From Staphylococcus debuckii (GTDB taxonomy: Bacteria > Bacillota > Bacilli > Staphylococcales > Staphylococcaceae), in the NCBI RefSeq assembly GCF_003718735.1, contig NZ_CP033460.1, forward strand, positions 2,542,001 to 2,606,000: a stretch of 64,000 bases of DNA, given 5' to 3'. Both the position numbers and the translations under genes were made by a program. How positions within the stretch are numbered: the first letter of the stretch is position 1; each line of letters starts with the position of its first letter. Shown here in pieces: positions 45,276-55,035 of the stretch. Under the pieces are notes generated by a model that did not search any database, was not told the DNA's origin, and worked only from the letters and a program-made list of their open reading frames with translations.

Positions 45276-46334
45276 TTATTTTTTCAAAGCTTTTTTCAGT
45301 GCATGACGGCCTCTGAACATTCCAATCTTGGGTACGAGCTGCAAGTGAAAGGCGATAAAGTTCGGGCGGCCGATCCCTACTTTATTCAATGCTTCACGCC
45401 ATTGTCTGTATAATTTAGGCGACCAGCCGATACCGCCTCCTTCTACTACCTTAATAATTCTAAAAAGTGCATTTCCGTCGTAATGCGTTTTTTGCATACC
45501 TTCAATATATTGGATGACTGTATCTAAAAGTGCTTGAGTAACCTTTGGCTTTGCAGTAATATATGCTTGCAACATATAACTGACAATTAATTCATCCATG
45601 CGATAACTATAATATTCTTGAACGTTCGGCATTCTTAAATAGTCCATCACACGTTGACGCACTTTAAAGGCATCTCTCATATAAGGGAAGAAACGTTCAA
45701 CACTTTGAGCTGTAATTGAATTTTCTCTCATATTATAGCCTGCAATAATATCCGGGAGCAGCTGAATATCACGGGCTTGGTTGAATGCACGCGCCATATA
45801 AGTGTGTTCTTCACAAAATACAATATCCTCATCAAAACGTAAATCTTTAAAGCGAGAACTGAACATTTTGTCACGAGGTCCGATAGACTGCAACATCTCT
45901 GGACATTGCGTCAAGTTGACAACTTCGTCTTTTTTAATCGCTTCATGTGTCGGAAAAGTTCGCCATTCTCCATGAAAATCACGTCCTGTTTGACCGATTA
46001 CAATTTCTACATCCTCATTAGTTTCATATCTGCGTGCCATTAAATCTATACGACTTGGAAGAAATTCGTCATCTGCATCTAAAAACATATAGACATCGCC
46101 AGTCATTTGGGATAGTCCTACATTTCGACTTGCGGCTGCCCCTTTATTTTCTTGGCTGATAATCTTCACGTGTTTATTTTCTTTTTGCAACGCTTCTAAT
46201 GTTTGTAAAGTATTATCCGTTGAACCATCGTTAATACAAATAATCTCATGGTCATATTTCGTATCAATTGATCTTACTGCACGTTTTACAACTTCTTCAG
46301 AATTATAAACGGGAATAATTATAGAAATTTTCAT
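45276..46334 (-). CDS. tagX: Family 2 glycosyltransferase TagX
   Basis: A 352-residue GT-A fold glycosyltransferase in the wall teichoic acid cluster. Residues 1-95 form the nucleotide-sugar domain: SIIIPVYNSEEVV at the N-terminus, CINDGSTDNT near 34-43 and the metal-binding FLDADDEFLPSR near 79-90. The C-terminal helical region has no clear motif. S. aureus tagX is at this place; its exact role is not settled (a non-essential or regulatory role has been suggested). Its ATG overlaps the tagB stop by one base (TAATG), so translation is coupled to TagB. Confidence 0.9.
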   Translation of the reverse strand: MKISIIIPVYNSEEVVKRAVRSIDTKYDHEIICINDGSTDNTLQTLEALQKENKHVKIISQENKGAAASRNVGLSQMTGDVYMFLDADDEFLPSRIDLMARRYETNEDVEIVIGQTGRDFHGEWRTFPTHEAIKKDEVVNLTQCPEMLQSIGPRDKMFSSRFKDLRFDEDIVFCEEHTYMARAFNQARDIQLLPDIIAGYNMRENSITAQSVERFFPYMRDAFKVRQRVMDYLRMPNVQEYYSYRMDELIVSYMLQAYITAKPKVTQALLDTVIQYIEGMQKTHYDGNALFRIIKVVEGGGIGWSPKLYRQWREALNKVGIGRPNFIAFHLQLVPKIGMFRGRHALKKALKK

Positions 46335-47428
46335 TACTTTTTCACCAATTCTCTAATATAGTTTGATATTTTGTCTAGTGTATCAGGAGTGCTGAAACTA
46401 TGCCATTCTTTAAATAATGGCGGGTAATGTTCCGGGCCTTCTTGCAACTTATGCAATAGGTCATCTTCATTATAAGCTTTATAGGCTTCAGGGATTTCCC
46501 AATAAAAATGATTTAAGCCACGTTCTACTTCATACTCTGCTTGGTCATATACATAGAATAACACGGGTTTATTTAAGAAGCTTGCTTCAATAGCGAGCGA
46601 ACTGTAATCCGTAATAATAACATCCGCCATCAAGAACAGTCGTTGCGTATCAATTTTAGATGATTCTCCTAATTTAAGCGCTGAAGGATGCAATTTATTA
46701 ATCAAAGTGTACTCTGGAAGCGCATTTTCAAATTTCTCTTTATCAATCATGCGATTCGCTTGAAAATGTTCTCGGTAAGTTGGTACATAAACAGCGAGTT
46801 TCCCTTCGATTCCATATTGCTGTTTTAAAGCATCTTTTTGTGCATCTAAATCTTTTGAAAAATACTGTACCATACGTGGCAAACCTAATTGCAGCATTTG
46901 ATAAGGTTTAGCATTGTAGGCATTGGTAAAGCAAATCTCCATAGGTTTCCCACCGACTAAATAGCGATCTGTAGCCTGATAAACCCGCATATATTGGTCC
47001 ACCATTTTTTTATTAGTTAAGTCCACAGCATGGTCCTTCAAGCCGAAATACTTTAATGCACCTGCCGCATGCCACGTTTGAATGACAGTTTGGCCTTTTT
47101 TCTTATGAAAACCGCCCATCAGCAAATAGTAGTTATCGATAAAAATAACTTTCGCTGTAGAAAGCGCATTAATTTGTGCAAAAATATGTTTATTGCTGTT
47201 ATCAATGAATCGAACACCCTGTAAATGCTTCACGCTAATTTTATCCATCGACTTTCCGATAACTGTAATTTCATAACCTTCTGCGTTTAGCCTTTTAATA
47301 ATCGGCATTACATCTTCCTTAAAGGTCATAAATATAACAATGTGATTAGTATCTAATTTTCTCTTTTTAAAAACACGGTTTAATATACTGATAATCAATA
47401 AATAAACTCTTTTAATTATTTGTCTCAT
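46334..47428 (-). CDS. tagB: Teichoic acid glycerol-phosphate primase TagB/TarB
   Basis: Adds the first glycerol phosphate to the membrane-bound disaccharide during wall teichoic acid assembly. The 364-residue protein is a member of the CDP-glycerol glycerophosphotransferase family: IQTWHAAGALKYFG near residues 112-125, LINKLHPSALK near 232-242 and ITDYSSLAIEASFLNKPVLFY near 267-287. The N-terminal helix with basic residues probably binds the membrane. GGGGTAA provides the ribosome site. Co-transcribed with tagX; separated from tagG by a terminator. Confidence 0.93.
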   Translation of the reverse strand: MRQIIKRVYLLIISILNRVFKKRKLDTNHIVIFMTFKEDVMPIIKRLNAEGYEITVIGKSMDKISVKHLQGVRFIDNSNKHIFAQINALSTAKVIFIDNYYLLMGGFHKKKGQTVIQTWHAAGALKYFGLKDHAVDLTNKKMVDQYMRVYQATDRYLVGGKPMEICFTNAYNAKPYQMLQLGLPRMVQYFSKDLDAQKDALKQQYGIEGKLAVYVPTYREHFQANRMIDKEKFENALPEYTLINKLHPSALKLGESSKIDTQRLFLMADVIITDYSSLAIEASFLNKPVLFYVYDQAEYEVERGLNHFYWEIPEAYKAYNEDDLLHKLQEGPEHYPPLFKEWHSFSTPDTLDKISNYIRELVKK

Positions 47429-47456
47429 TTCATATTACCCCTCTGTCTTCATTCTA

Positions 47457-47493
47457 AAAAAACTCCAAACACGTCTTAACATGCTTGGAGTTA
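47457..47493 (-). terminator. Terminator between tagG and tagB
   Basis: AACTCCAA and TTGGAGTT (47462-47469, 47486-47493) pair, followed by seven T on the minus strand. It separates tagG from tagBX, so the two need separate promoters or read-through. Confidence 0.85.
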
Positions 47494-47510
47494 TCTTAAG
47501 CTAACAATGA

Positions 47511-48314
47511 TTACATAAAGTCTGCAAATTGGTCTCTGTAACGCATGTGTAAAATTGAACCTACAAAGAACAAGAACAAGACAATAAATACATTGTATAA
47601 AGCGAGTTCCCAATGCTCGATGAAATACCATTTATGGAATAACATCGCTGCACGATAGGACTCAGCAATAAAATAAATTGGATTTAACATTAAAATCTTT
47701 TGTACGATCGATCCTGGTTTAGCGACCCATAAAATAGGTGATGCATAAAATAGGACGCGCATTAATGCTTGCATCAACATTTGTGTATCACGAATCAGCA
47801 CTCCTAAAGTCGAAGTCACAAGTGCGACTGCACATGTAAACAAGTATGCAAACGGTACATACAGCAATAGTTGAATAATATGAATAGTTGGATAGATTCC
47901 AGACGCTATACAGAATATGAAAACAATTAATAATAAAACAAGATGTCCATATAATTTCGCTGTTACTGTATATGTCGGAATAATAGATAATGGAAAGTTC
48001 ATTTTCGCAACTTGATTATACTTCGAAACAATTGAACGTGTTCCATCTAAAATACCTTGGTTGATAAAGAACCACATACTGATACCGACAAGCATCCAAT
48101 AAATAAACGGAATGCCGTCAACAGGCGCGTTCGTACGAATCCCAAATCCGAATACAAACCAGTAAACTAAAATTTGAATGAGCGGATTGATTAATTCCCA
48201 AGCCATTCCTAAATAGTTATTGTGATTGGCTATTTTCAGTTCAAACTGAGCCAATCTATTAATTAAGTAAAAACCTTTAATATGTTCCTTAAGAACAGTT
48301 ATTAGTGCTCCCAT
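47511..48314 (-). CDS. tagG: Teichoic acid ABC exporter permease TagG/TarG
   Basis: A 267-residue ABC-2 type permease with six helices that exports undecaprenyl-linked wall teichoic acid; target of targocil in S. aureus. The N-terminal amphipathic part (HIKGFYLINRLAQFELKIANH split at 10-30) precedes the first helix, and LGMAWELINPLIQILVYWFVF is at residues 35-55. VLFYASPILWVAKPG near 187-201 and LNPIYFIAESYRAAM near 209-223 are conserved. Divergent from tagH, its ATPase partner, as in S. aureus. Ribosome site is weak (GTGGTTTAATC). Confidence 0.94.
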   Translation of the reverse strand: MGALITVLKEHIKGFYLINRLAQFELKIANHNNYLGMAWELINPLIQILVYWFVFGFGIRTNAPVDGIPFIYWMLVGISMWFFINQGILDGTRSIVSKYNQVAKMNFPLSIIPTYTVTAKLYGHLVLLLIVFIFCIASGIYPTIHIIQLLLYVPFAYLFTCAVALVTSTLGVLIRDTQMLMQALMRVLFYASPILWVAKPGSIVQKILMLNPIYFIAESYRAAMLFHKWYFIEHWELALYNVFIVLFLFFVGSILHMRYRDQFADFM

Positions 48315-49421
<1,107 letters not shown>

Positions 49422-49768
49422 GACTACATTTATTTATATATAATTTAAATGTAAATCGAGTTTGAAATACACATCAACTCGGGTAGATATATTCATGATT
49501 AAACTTAAACGAATAAGCGTATTGCTTACTTTTTTAATTTTTTAAGCAAAAGCCTTTAAAATCTTTTCTAAAAGTATTATTATTAAATACAAGTGTATTA
49601 ATAACAGGCATTGAAAATCCGCTCATTTACAAGAATGTCGTGATACGTCAGCAAATGACATTTTGTACAAGAGCTAACTCAATCAGCAGCTTTCCCCTGC
49701 TTCCTTTTTCTAAGATAAAGAAGAAGAGTATGGGTAAGCATAGACAAACATACAGCCTGTAAGTCATT
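49422..49768. other. 347-bp gap after tagH
   Basis: It contains a likely tagH terminator (49511-49535: TAAGC/GCTTA with TTTTTTAATTTTTT). A weaker CGAGTT/AACTCG pair is at 49457-49482. No gene is seen, and no clear promoter for the downstream DUF2294 gene. Confidence 0.5.
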
Positions 49769-50173
49769 ATGTCATATCATTTCTTAAGTAAGCAGGTGAT
49801 TGATATAGCTAGCAAGAATACTAAAAATAAAACTCAAGAATTTGCTAATCTCGTACGTGCATATCGAAAGGCACATATTGGGAAAGGGCCGGAACAAATT
49901 AAAGTTTTCTTTAAAGATAACTGGGCCATTGCACATATGACAGGCAGTTTGAGTAAAGTTGAAAATTTTTACTTACGCAATACCGAAAGTAAAGAATTTG
50001 AAAGAATGCTCAAATTTGGTCGTACAGAAGAAATTAAGCAGCTTTATAACCAACATCCTCCAACTGAAATGGAAGAATTGGTAGGCGCAAAATTTGTAAA
50101 ATTATTTACAGATGTTAATCTAGAAGATGACGAGGTCATTTCAATCTTTGTATTTGACCGTTCAATCGAATAA
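49769..50173 (+). CDS. DUF2294 family protein
   Basis: A 134-residue soluble protein of the DUF2294 family found in Bacilli, function unknown. The family marker GKGPEQIKVFFKDNWAIAHM lies at residues 37-56, followed by MTGSLSKVENFYLRN (in place of the usual TxxE pattern: here SKVE). The start is uncertain: no strong ribosome site precedes the ATG at 49769, and no better start is apparent. The gene is the first of a roughly 4-kb block between tagH and tagA that is absent at this place in the S. aureus order I recall. Confidence 0.75.
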   Translation: MSYHFLSKQVIDIASKNTKNKTQEFANLVRAYRKAHIGKGPEQIKVFFKDNWAIAHMTGSLSKVENFYLRNTESKEFERMLKFGRTEEIKQLYNQHPPTEMEELVGAKFVKLFTDVNLEDDEVISIFVFDRSIE

Positions 50174-51052
50174 ATCAGGATTGGTGTAAGGTACTCGGTG
50201 CTGTTTACTAACCCGCTTTTGAAACTCGTACTAACTTTTCAAGGAGGTGATATATGTAAACAGGATCGAGTTTTTTATTTTCCATATACAATTGAGTTGG
50301 AACTTATCATTATAAAACCCATTCATTTCTATAAAAATAAATCAAAATACTATTGCAATTTGTGCTCACCACAATTTAACAAATTGCATAGCAAGCCCAA
50401 AACAACAATATGAAGTCTTGATTCAGCCCATTCAAATGACTTCTTATTGATTGAGATCAGCGTCGAATATCTATTACTTGCGACCTCCTTTCCGAATAAT
50501 AATGTGATTGAAATAATAATTCCTAAGCGTAAGTAATTCATCTGACCCTCAAACAACCCTAACAACTAATAAAACCTGATAAGTTTCAACATTAGCATAA
50601 AATAGACTTATAACATCTATAAATTAATTGATGGTTCTAAAGACGCGTTAAAAATAATAAAACGCTGAAGGTACTGTAATAAGGTGCTATTATCACAGTA
50701 GTCTGCTGAACTGAATTCCCACAATTCATCACCACCAGCAGACCCCCTCAACTCAAACTGGATATACAACACTATTACCGTGCCAGCCCACAAACCCTTA
50801 AATGAAACAGAGTCACAAATCAGCTCTATCCTATAGCCATCGATAATAAATGCAGAATTGTATATGGAAAAGAGATGATAGCCCTTCATCTCATAAATCA
50901 CACGACTGCTCAGATTGTCATAGCCCTTCAATCTGAGCACATACCCTTAATAAATAAGTAATAAAAATGTCAAATAACCTGTGTTCAATTAAGTTCCCTC
51001 AACTACTTAATTGAGACACATTCACTATAAAACTATAACCCTTAAACGAAAA
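50174..51052. other. Decayed accessory stretch with no intact gene
   Basis: Over 850 bp without a convincing gene. AGGAGGTGATATATG at 50240-50254 (plus) is a perfect ribosome site followed by an immediate stop. On the minus strand, GGAGGTCGC (about 50485-50493) precedes a short frame whose end (IVVLGLLCNLLN; frameshifted QFVKLW) resembles the small hydrophobic holin-like type I toxins of Bacilli, but it is broken. A hairpin TCAATTAAG/CTTAATTGA lies at 50985-51014. A word like ATAGCCCTTMA recurs at about 50793, 50879, 50920, 50942 and 51034. A 107-codon frame at 50617-50940 (minus, GTG) has no ribosome site. Confidence 0.45.
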
Positions 51053-51092
51053 ACGCGTTGCAGCTACCCTTTCTACTGCAACGCGTATTTTT
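51053..51092. terminator. Terminator of the threonyl-tRNA synthetase gene
   Basis: ACGCGTTGCAG and CTGCAACGCGT form a perfect 11-bp stem with a 12-base loop; T-runs lie on both sides. About 95 bases past the gene's stop on the minus strand. Confidence 0.85.
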
Positions 51093-51181
51093 TATATAAT
51101 TTTTAAGGATGGTAGTGAAACCATTTAAACACTAAGGTATATCAAAAACACAAAATGGAAATCTAGAGATTCAATCTAAAT

Positions 51182-53089
51182 TTACTCTACTTTATTTAAG
51201 ACGTCCGCTTCTTCTTTCAACTGTTTCACGAAGTCTTCCACATTCACGCTATGTTCTTCTGATTCTCCACGTTTACGCACTGCTACTGTACCGTTTTCAA
51301 CTTCATTATCTCCTACTACAAGAGTATATGGCACTTTTTTCAAGTGCGCTTGACGGATTTTATATCCCATTTTTTCATCAGATAAATCAAGCTCTACTCT
51401 GAAGCCTTCTTTTTTCAAGCGACGTTTCAAATCTTTCACTGCATCTAAATGCAAGTCTGCGTTTACCGGAATAACTTCTAATTGAACTGGTGCAAGCCAT
51501 AATGGCAAGTTGCCGCCGAAGTGTTCAAGTAAAATACCGATGAAGCGATCGCTTGAGCCATAAATAGCGCGGTGAATAACCACTGGACGTTCTTTTTCTC
51601 CTTCTTGATTAACAAATGTTAAATCAAATTTTTCTGGCATTTGGAAATCAAGTTGTACAGTACCGCATTGGTGACTACGTCCTAAAGCATCTTTAATATG
51701 AATATCAATTTTCGGACCATAGAAAGCGCCGTCTTTTTCATTTACAGTATAGTCAAATCCGTGTTGGTTCAATACATTTTCTAGAGATTGTTCTGCAAAA
51801 TCCCATAATTCAATTTCACCCATATAATCATCTGGACGAGTAGATAATTCAATACTGTAATCAAATCCGAATACACTATAAACTTTATGAATTAAACCTA
51901 GTACTTCCAAAATTTCAGATTCAATTTGATCGCGACGGACAAAGATGTGTGCATCATCTTGATTAAAAGTACGGACACGGAACAAACCGTTTAATGAACC
52001 GCTCAATTCGTGACGATGCACTTGACCGAATTCTGCCATACGGATCGGCAAATCACGATAAGAATGTAAATGGTTTTTATAAATCAACATGTGGCCAGGA
52101 CAGTTCATAGGTTTCAAAGCATAAGTTTGTTCGTCTACTTCAGTGAAATACATATTCTCTTTATAGTGATCCCAATGTCCACTATTTTTCCATAAAGTTT
52201 CATCCATAATAAACGGAGTATAAACTTCTTCGTAATCACTTTCGAATTGCAATTGGCGCAACATATTTTGTAATTCTAAACGAATGACTTGGCCATTATG
52301 AGCATAGAACGGCATACCTGGTGCATATTCTGAGAAAGAGAAGATATCTAATTCTTTGCCAAGTCGACGGTGGTTGACTTGTTCATATTTTTCAATAAAT
52401 GCGAGATGGTCTTCTAAAGCTTTCGCATCTGCAAAAGCAAATCCAGCTATACGTTGCAATGATTCATTATTAACATCTCGCAACCAGTTTGTTGCTGAAA
52501 TAGATTGTAATTTGAAGTTTTTAACTTTAGATAAATTTGTTACGAGCGGTTGGTCGACCACTGCTTTGTAATCTCCATGTACGGCTACAGTTACGGAACT
52601 TTCAGCTTGTTCGATATGATGTTGCATAAATGGATTATCTTTAAATAAGTCTAATGCTTCTAATTTAGGATATTCGCGTACTTCAATAGGATGATTGGCA
52701 CTGATCATTTTATTCAATGATTTAGTGATTGCTTCTAAATCTGCGGCTTTCAAATTATTTGCTGCTTTAAAGTCGCAATAAAATTGTTCTTTATTGACAC
52801 CATAGTCTGCTACTTCTACTTCATGTTTTGACGCTGCTTCCCCTGCTAAAAATCCTAAAGTATAACGAATCGCTTCTAAGCCTTCTTCATCTTCATAAGT
52901 AAAGAATTCAACTTGGCAATCTTTCTCGATTTGAGAGTTCAAACCGTGTAATTCTCCATTTACAGATGCTACAGCTGCTTTTTTCGCAAAAGAACTGCCG
53001 ATTTTCTGTGCAACTTGGTAAAGTGTTGTATTACGTTCCACCTCCAATTTGCGTTGATCTGGTAAAGTTACGATGACTTGTTGTTCCAT
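51182..53089 (-). CDS. Threonyl-tRNA synthetase paralogue lacking the editing site
   Basis: Class II synthetase of 635 residues with full ThrRS layout: TGS domain (1-62), N2 editing-like domain (about 65-225), catalytic core (about 240-535) and anticodon domain (540-635). The catalytic zinc ligands are present (Cys in MNCPGH, His in DDAHIF and IHRAIYGS). In the editing domain all four catalytic residues are replaced without gaps: HxxxH becomes Tyr76/Phe80 (RYTLGF) and CxxxH becomes Val178/Leu182 (VVDQPL). Serine mischarged to tRNA-Thr could not be cleared in cis. Core motifs differ from the housekeeping S. aureus ThrS as I recall it (MNCPHH, no DDAHIF), so this is probably a second, acquired enzyme. 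It has its own promoter, T-box and terminator. AAGGAGG precedes the ATG. Confidence 0.9.
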   Translation of the reverse strand: MEQQVIVTLPDQRKLEVERNTTLYQVAQKIGSSFAKKAAVASVNGELHGLNSQIEKDCQVEFFTYEDEEGLEAIRYTLGFLAGEAASKHEVEVADYGVNKEQFYCDFKAANNLKAADLEAITKSLNKMISANHPIEVREYPKLEALDLFKDNPFMQHHIEQAESSVTVAVHGDYKAVVDQPLVTNLSKVKNFKLQSISATNWLRDVNNESLQRIAGFAFADAKALEDHLAFIEKYEQVNHRRLGKELDIFSFSEYAPGMPFYAHNGQVIRLELQNMLRQLQFESDYEEVYTPFIMDETLWKNSGHWDHYKENMYFTEVDEQTYALKPMNCPGHMLIYKNHLHSYRDLPIRMAEFGQVHRHELSGSLNGLFRVRTFNQDDAHIFVRRDQIESEILEVLGLIHKVYSVFGFDYSIELSTRPDDYMGEIELWDFAEQSLENVLNQHGFDYTVNEKDGAFYGPKIDIHIKDALGRSHQCGTVQLDFQMPEKFDLTFVNQEGEKERPVVIHRAIYGSSDRFIGILLEHFGGNLPLWLAPVQLEVIPVNADLHLDAVKDLKRRLKKEGFRVELDLSDEKMGYKIRQAHLKKVPYTLVVGDNEVENGTVAVRKRGESEEHSVNVEDFVKQLKEEADVLNKVE

Positions 53090-53104
53090 ATTTATTGCCT
53101 CCTT

Positions 53105-53418
53105 AAATTCCTCATAAAATAAAAAACTGCACTTATCCCTTTAGATATAAAGGGACGAGTGCAGTTTCTGCTCGTGGTACCACCCAGATTCAAAACAAAT
53201 GAAAAAGGCTGAAAGAAGACGCTTTTCTCTCGCATCATTTCCACATTTGTTTCCTCATTGGTATGACGTAACATGTCATTAAACGGTATATTTTCATATA
53301 CTTCTCTAAAGTAGTAAAACACACGTCTAAGTTTATATAGAAGCTTACAGCCGATGACTTCTATTCTCTGTTTTATTCGTGTATTTATTGTCTTTATCGC
53401 CGAATCTATTTTTAAATT
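53105..53418 (-). promoter_or_regulatory. T-box riboswitch upstream of the ThrRS paralogue
   Basis: The leader carries the T-box core GGGTGGTACCACGAG (plus coordinates 53171-53185). A terminator stem follows (CTGCACT..TCCCTTT / AAAGGGA..AGTGCAG, 53127-53164, then TTTTTT). Stem I elements lie upstream, with AGAGAATAGAAG and a 3' side containing ACTACT (53310-53315). ACT is a Thr codon and the best specifier guess. Binding of uncharged tRNA-Thr would open expression. Confidence 0.92.
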
Positions 53419-53424
53419 GTTTAT

Positions 53425-53453
53425 AGTATATCGCAACGATTTCGATTTATCAA
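53425..53453 (-). promoter_or_regulatory. Promoter of the T-box leader
   Basis: On the minus strand: TTGATA (53448-53453), a 17-base spacer and TATACT (53425-53430). Transcription would start near 53418. Confidence 0.75.
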
Positions 53454-53498
53454 TATTCTTTTATGATGTTCATATTTCCGTAAAACTTAAAAGCGTTT

Positions 53499-54251
53499 TC
53501 ATTTTTTGCGTCTCGTTTGAAATACTTTAGAGACAAATCGCGGTAAACGCTGCATCCGAGTCATACGTTTCCAATCTGTAATCAAACGATAGAACCATTC
53601 TAAATTCAATTTACGAAAAACCCACGGGGCACGTTTTTTAGTTCCGCTATAAACTTCAATCGAGCCTCCTACGCCCATTAATAAGGTATGCTGCAAACGG
53701 TGACGATGTCGTTTGATCCATTCTTCTTGTTTCGGATATCCCATACCGACAAAGACATAATCAGGATTAAAAGTACTCACTTGACGTGCTACTTTTTCAT
53801 CGCCGACATCGATATAACCATGATGTGAAGCAAATTCAATATGAGGATAATCTGCTTGTAAATGTTTCACTGCTTCATTCACTACTTTTTCAGAAGCTCC
53901 TAGCAAGAATACCTTCTGGCGATGGCGTTCTGCAATCGCCAAACATGCGGCCATAAATTCAATGCCAGGCACTCTTTCTTTCAACGGTGTTCCTAAGATG
54001 CGGCCTGCTTGAATGATACCTGTGCCATCAGGAATAATAAAATCCGCTTCTCCAATCAAGTCATAATAACTTCTTTCTTCAAGTGCATAGTCGACAATTT
54101 CGGGATTCGCTGTAACTACAAACATATTATCCGTTGTATCGGCTTCTACAAATTCAGTCACATAGTGTCTCATCTCATCCATCGTCACATTATCAAATTG
54201 AACAGACAAGATATCTACTTTATCGCGCTTAACTGTTCGGTGATTTTCCAT
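53499..54251 (-). CDS. tagA: N-acetylmannosaminyltransferase TagA/TarA
   Basis: Adds ManNAc to GlcNAc-PP-undecaprenyl, the committed step of wall teichoic acid synthesis. The 250-residue protein belongs to the WecB/TagA/CpsF family: ANPEIVDYALEE near residues 48-59, DGTGIIQAGRILG near 75-87 (the conserved Asp at 75 is in the acceptor site), VFLLGASEKVV near 113-123 and VFVGMGYPKQEEW near 171-183. The C-terminal basic tail (KRMTRMQRLPRF) is the membrane-binding appendage. AGGAGACTT precedes the ATG. Other teichoic acid genes lie 4-9 kb to the left, interrupted by the ThrRS block. Confidence 0.94.
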   Translation of the reverse strand: MENHRTVKRDKVDILSVQFDNVTMDEMRHYVTEFVEADTTDNMFVVTANPEIVDYALEERSYYDLIGEADFIIPDGTGIIQAGRILGTPLKERVPGIEFMAACLAIAERHRQKVFLLGASEKVVNEAVKHLQADYPHIEFASHHGYIDVGDEKVARQVSTFNPDYVFVGMGYPKQEEWIKRHRHRLQHTLLMGVGGSIEVYSGTKKRAPWVFRKLNLEWFYRLITDWKRMTRMQRLPRFVSKVFQTRRKK

Positions 54252-54393
54252 ATTTTAAGTCTCCTAACTTGCGCATCTGGTTGAATCAACCTATCATTTA
54301 TACCATTATACACTACCTGATTGATGGATTGCATTTCTTTCAATAAGTGGTAATCTGAATTTAATATTATTTCATTTAAAGAGGTTTTTAATT

Positions 54394-54951
54394 ATGACAA
54401 CTGAAAAAGAAAAAATGCTGAGCGGACAATTATATACTTCCAGAGATCCGCAGCTTGTAAAAGAAAGACACAAAGCACGGCACGCTACAAAAGCGATTAA
54501 TAATGCATTTTCAATCAAAGAACGTCATTGTCTCTTAAGACAAAGTATCGGTCATTGCGGCGACAATGTATTTATCGAACCAGATATTCATTTCGACTAT
54601 GGTTACAATATCTCGATCGGCAATCATTTTTATGCCAATTTCAACCCGGTCATGTTAGATGTTGCACCTATTACTATCGGCGATAATGTATTGCTCGGCC
54701 CTAATGTACAATTAGTTACTGCTACACATCCGCTCAATCCGGTTGAACGCGCTTCAGGATTAGAATTAGCTTTCCCGATTACCATCGGCAACCATGTATG
54801 GATAGGTGCTGGAGCCATCGTATTGCCTGGTGTAACTATCGGCGACAATGTGGTCGTAGGGGCAGGCAGCGTGGTCACTAAAGATGTCCCTGATAATCAG
54901 GTTGTTGCCGGCAACCCGGCGCGCATGATCAGAAAAGTGCCTTTGGATTAG
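54394..54951 (+). CDS. Maltose/galactoside-type O-acetyltransferase
   Basis: A 185-residue sugar O-acetyltransferase with the left-handed beta-helix fold. The N-terminal Mac domain ([18 protein letters not shown] at 9-26) is followed by hexapeptide repeats such as [24 protein letters not shown] and [12 protein letters not shown]. The catalytic His is in TATHPL near residue 115. Acetyl-CoA is the donor; the sugar acceptor is unknown. AAAGAGG precedes the ATG. It is divergent from tagA, but nothing links it directly to teichoic acid. Confidence 0.92.
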   Translation: MTTEKEKMLSGQLYTSRDPQLVKERHKARHATKAINNAFSIKERHCLLRQSIGHCGDNVFIEPDIHFDYGYNISIGNHFYANFNPVMLDVAPITIGDNVLLGPNVQLVTATHPLNPVERASGLELAFPITIGNHVWIGAGAIVLPGVTIGDNVVVGAGSVVTKDVPDNQVVAGNPARMIRKVPLD

Positions 54952-55035
54952 AATAGGTCTCTAGACGTAAGCATACCTCCACCATTTTCCTTTATAATAA
55001 ATATTAATTCTTAATCCTATTCAGAGGTATCTGCT

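Noticed and set aside
50617..50940. 107-codon minus-strand gene beside the ThrRS
   Set aside because: GTG start without a ribosome site, no family resemblance, and it overlaps a decayed repeat-bearing stretch.
53092..53436. 114-codon gene upstream of the ThrRS
   Set aside because: It runs through the T-box leader, which explains the sequence fully.
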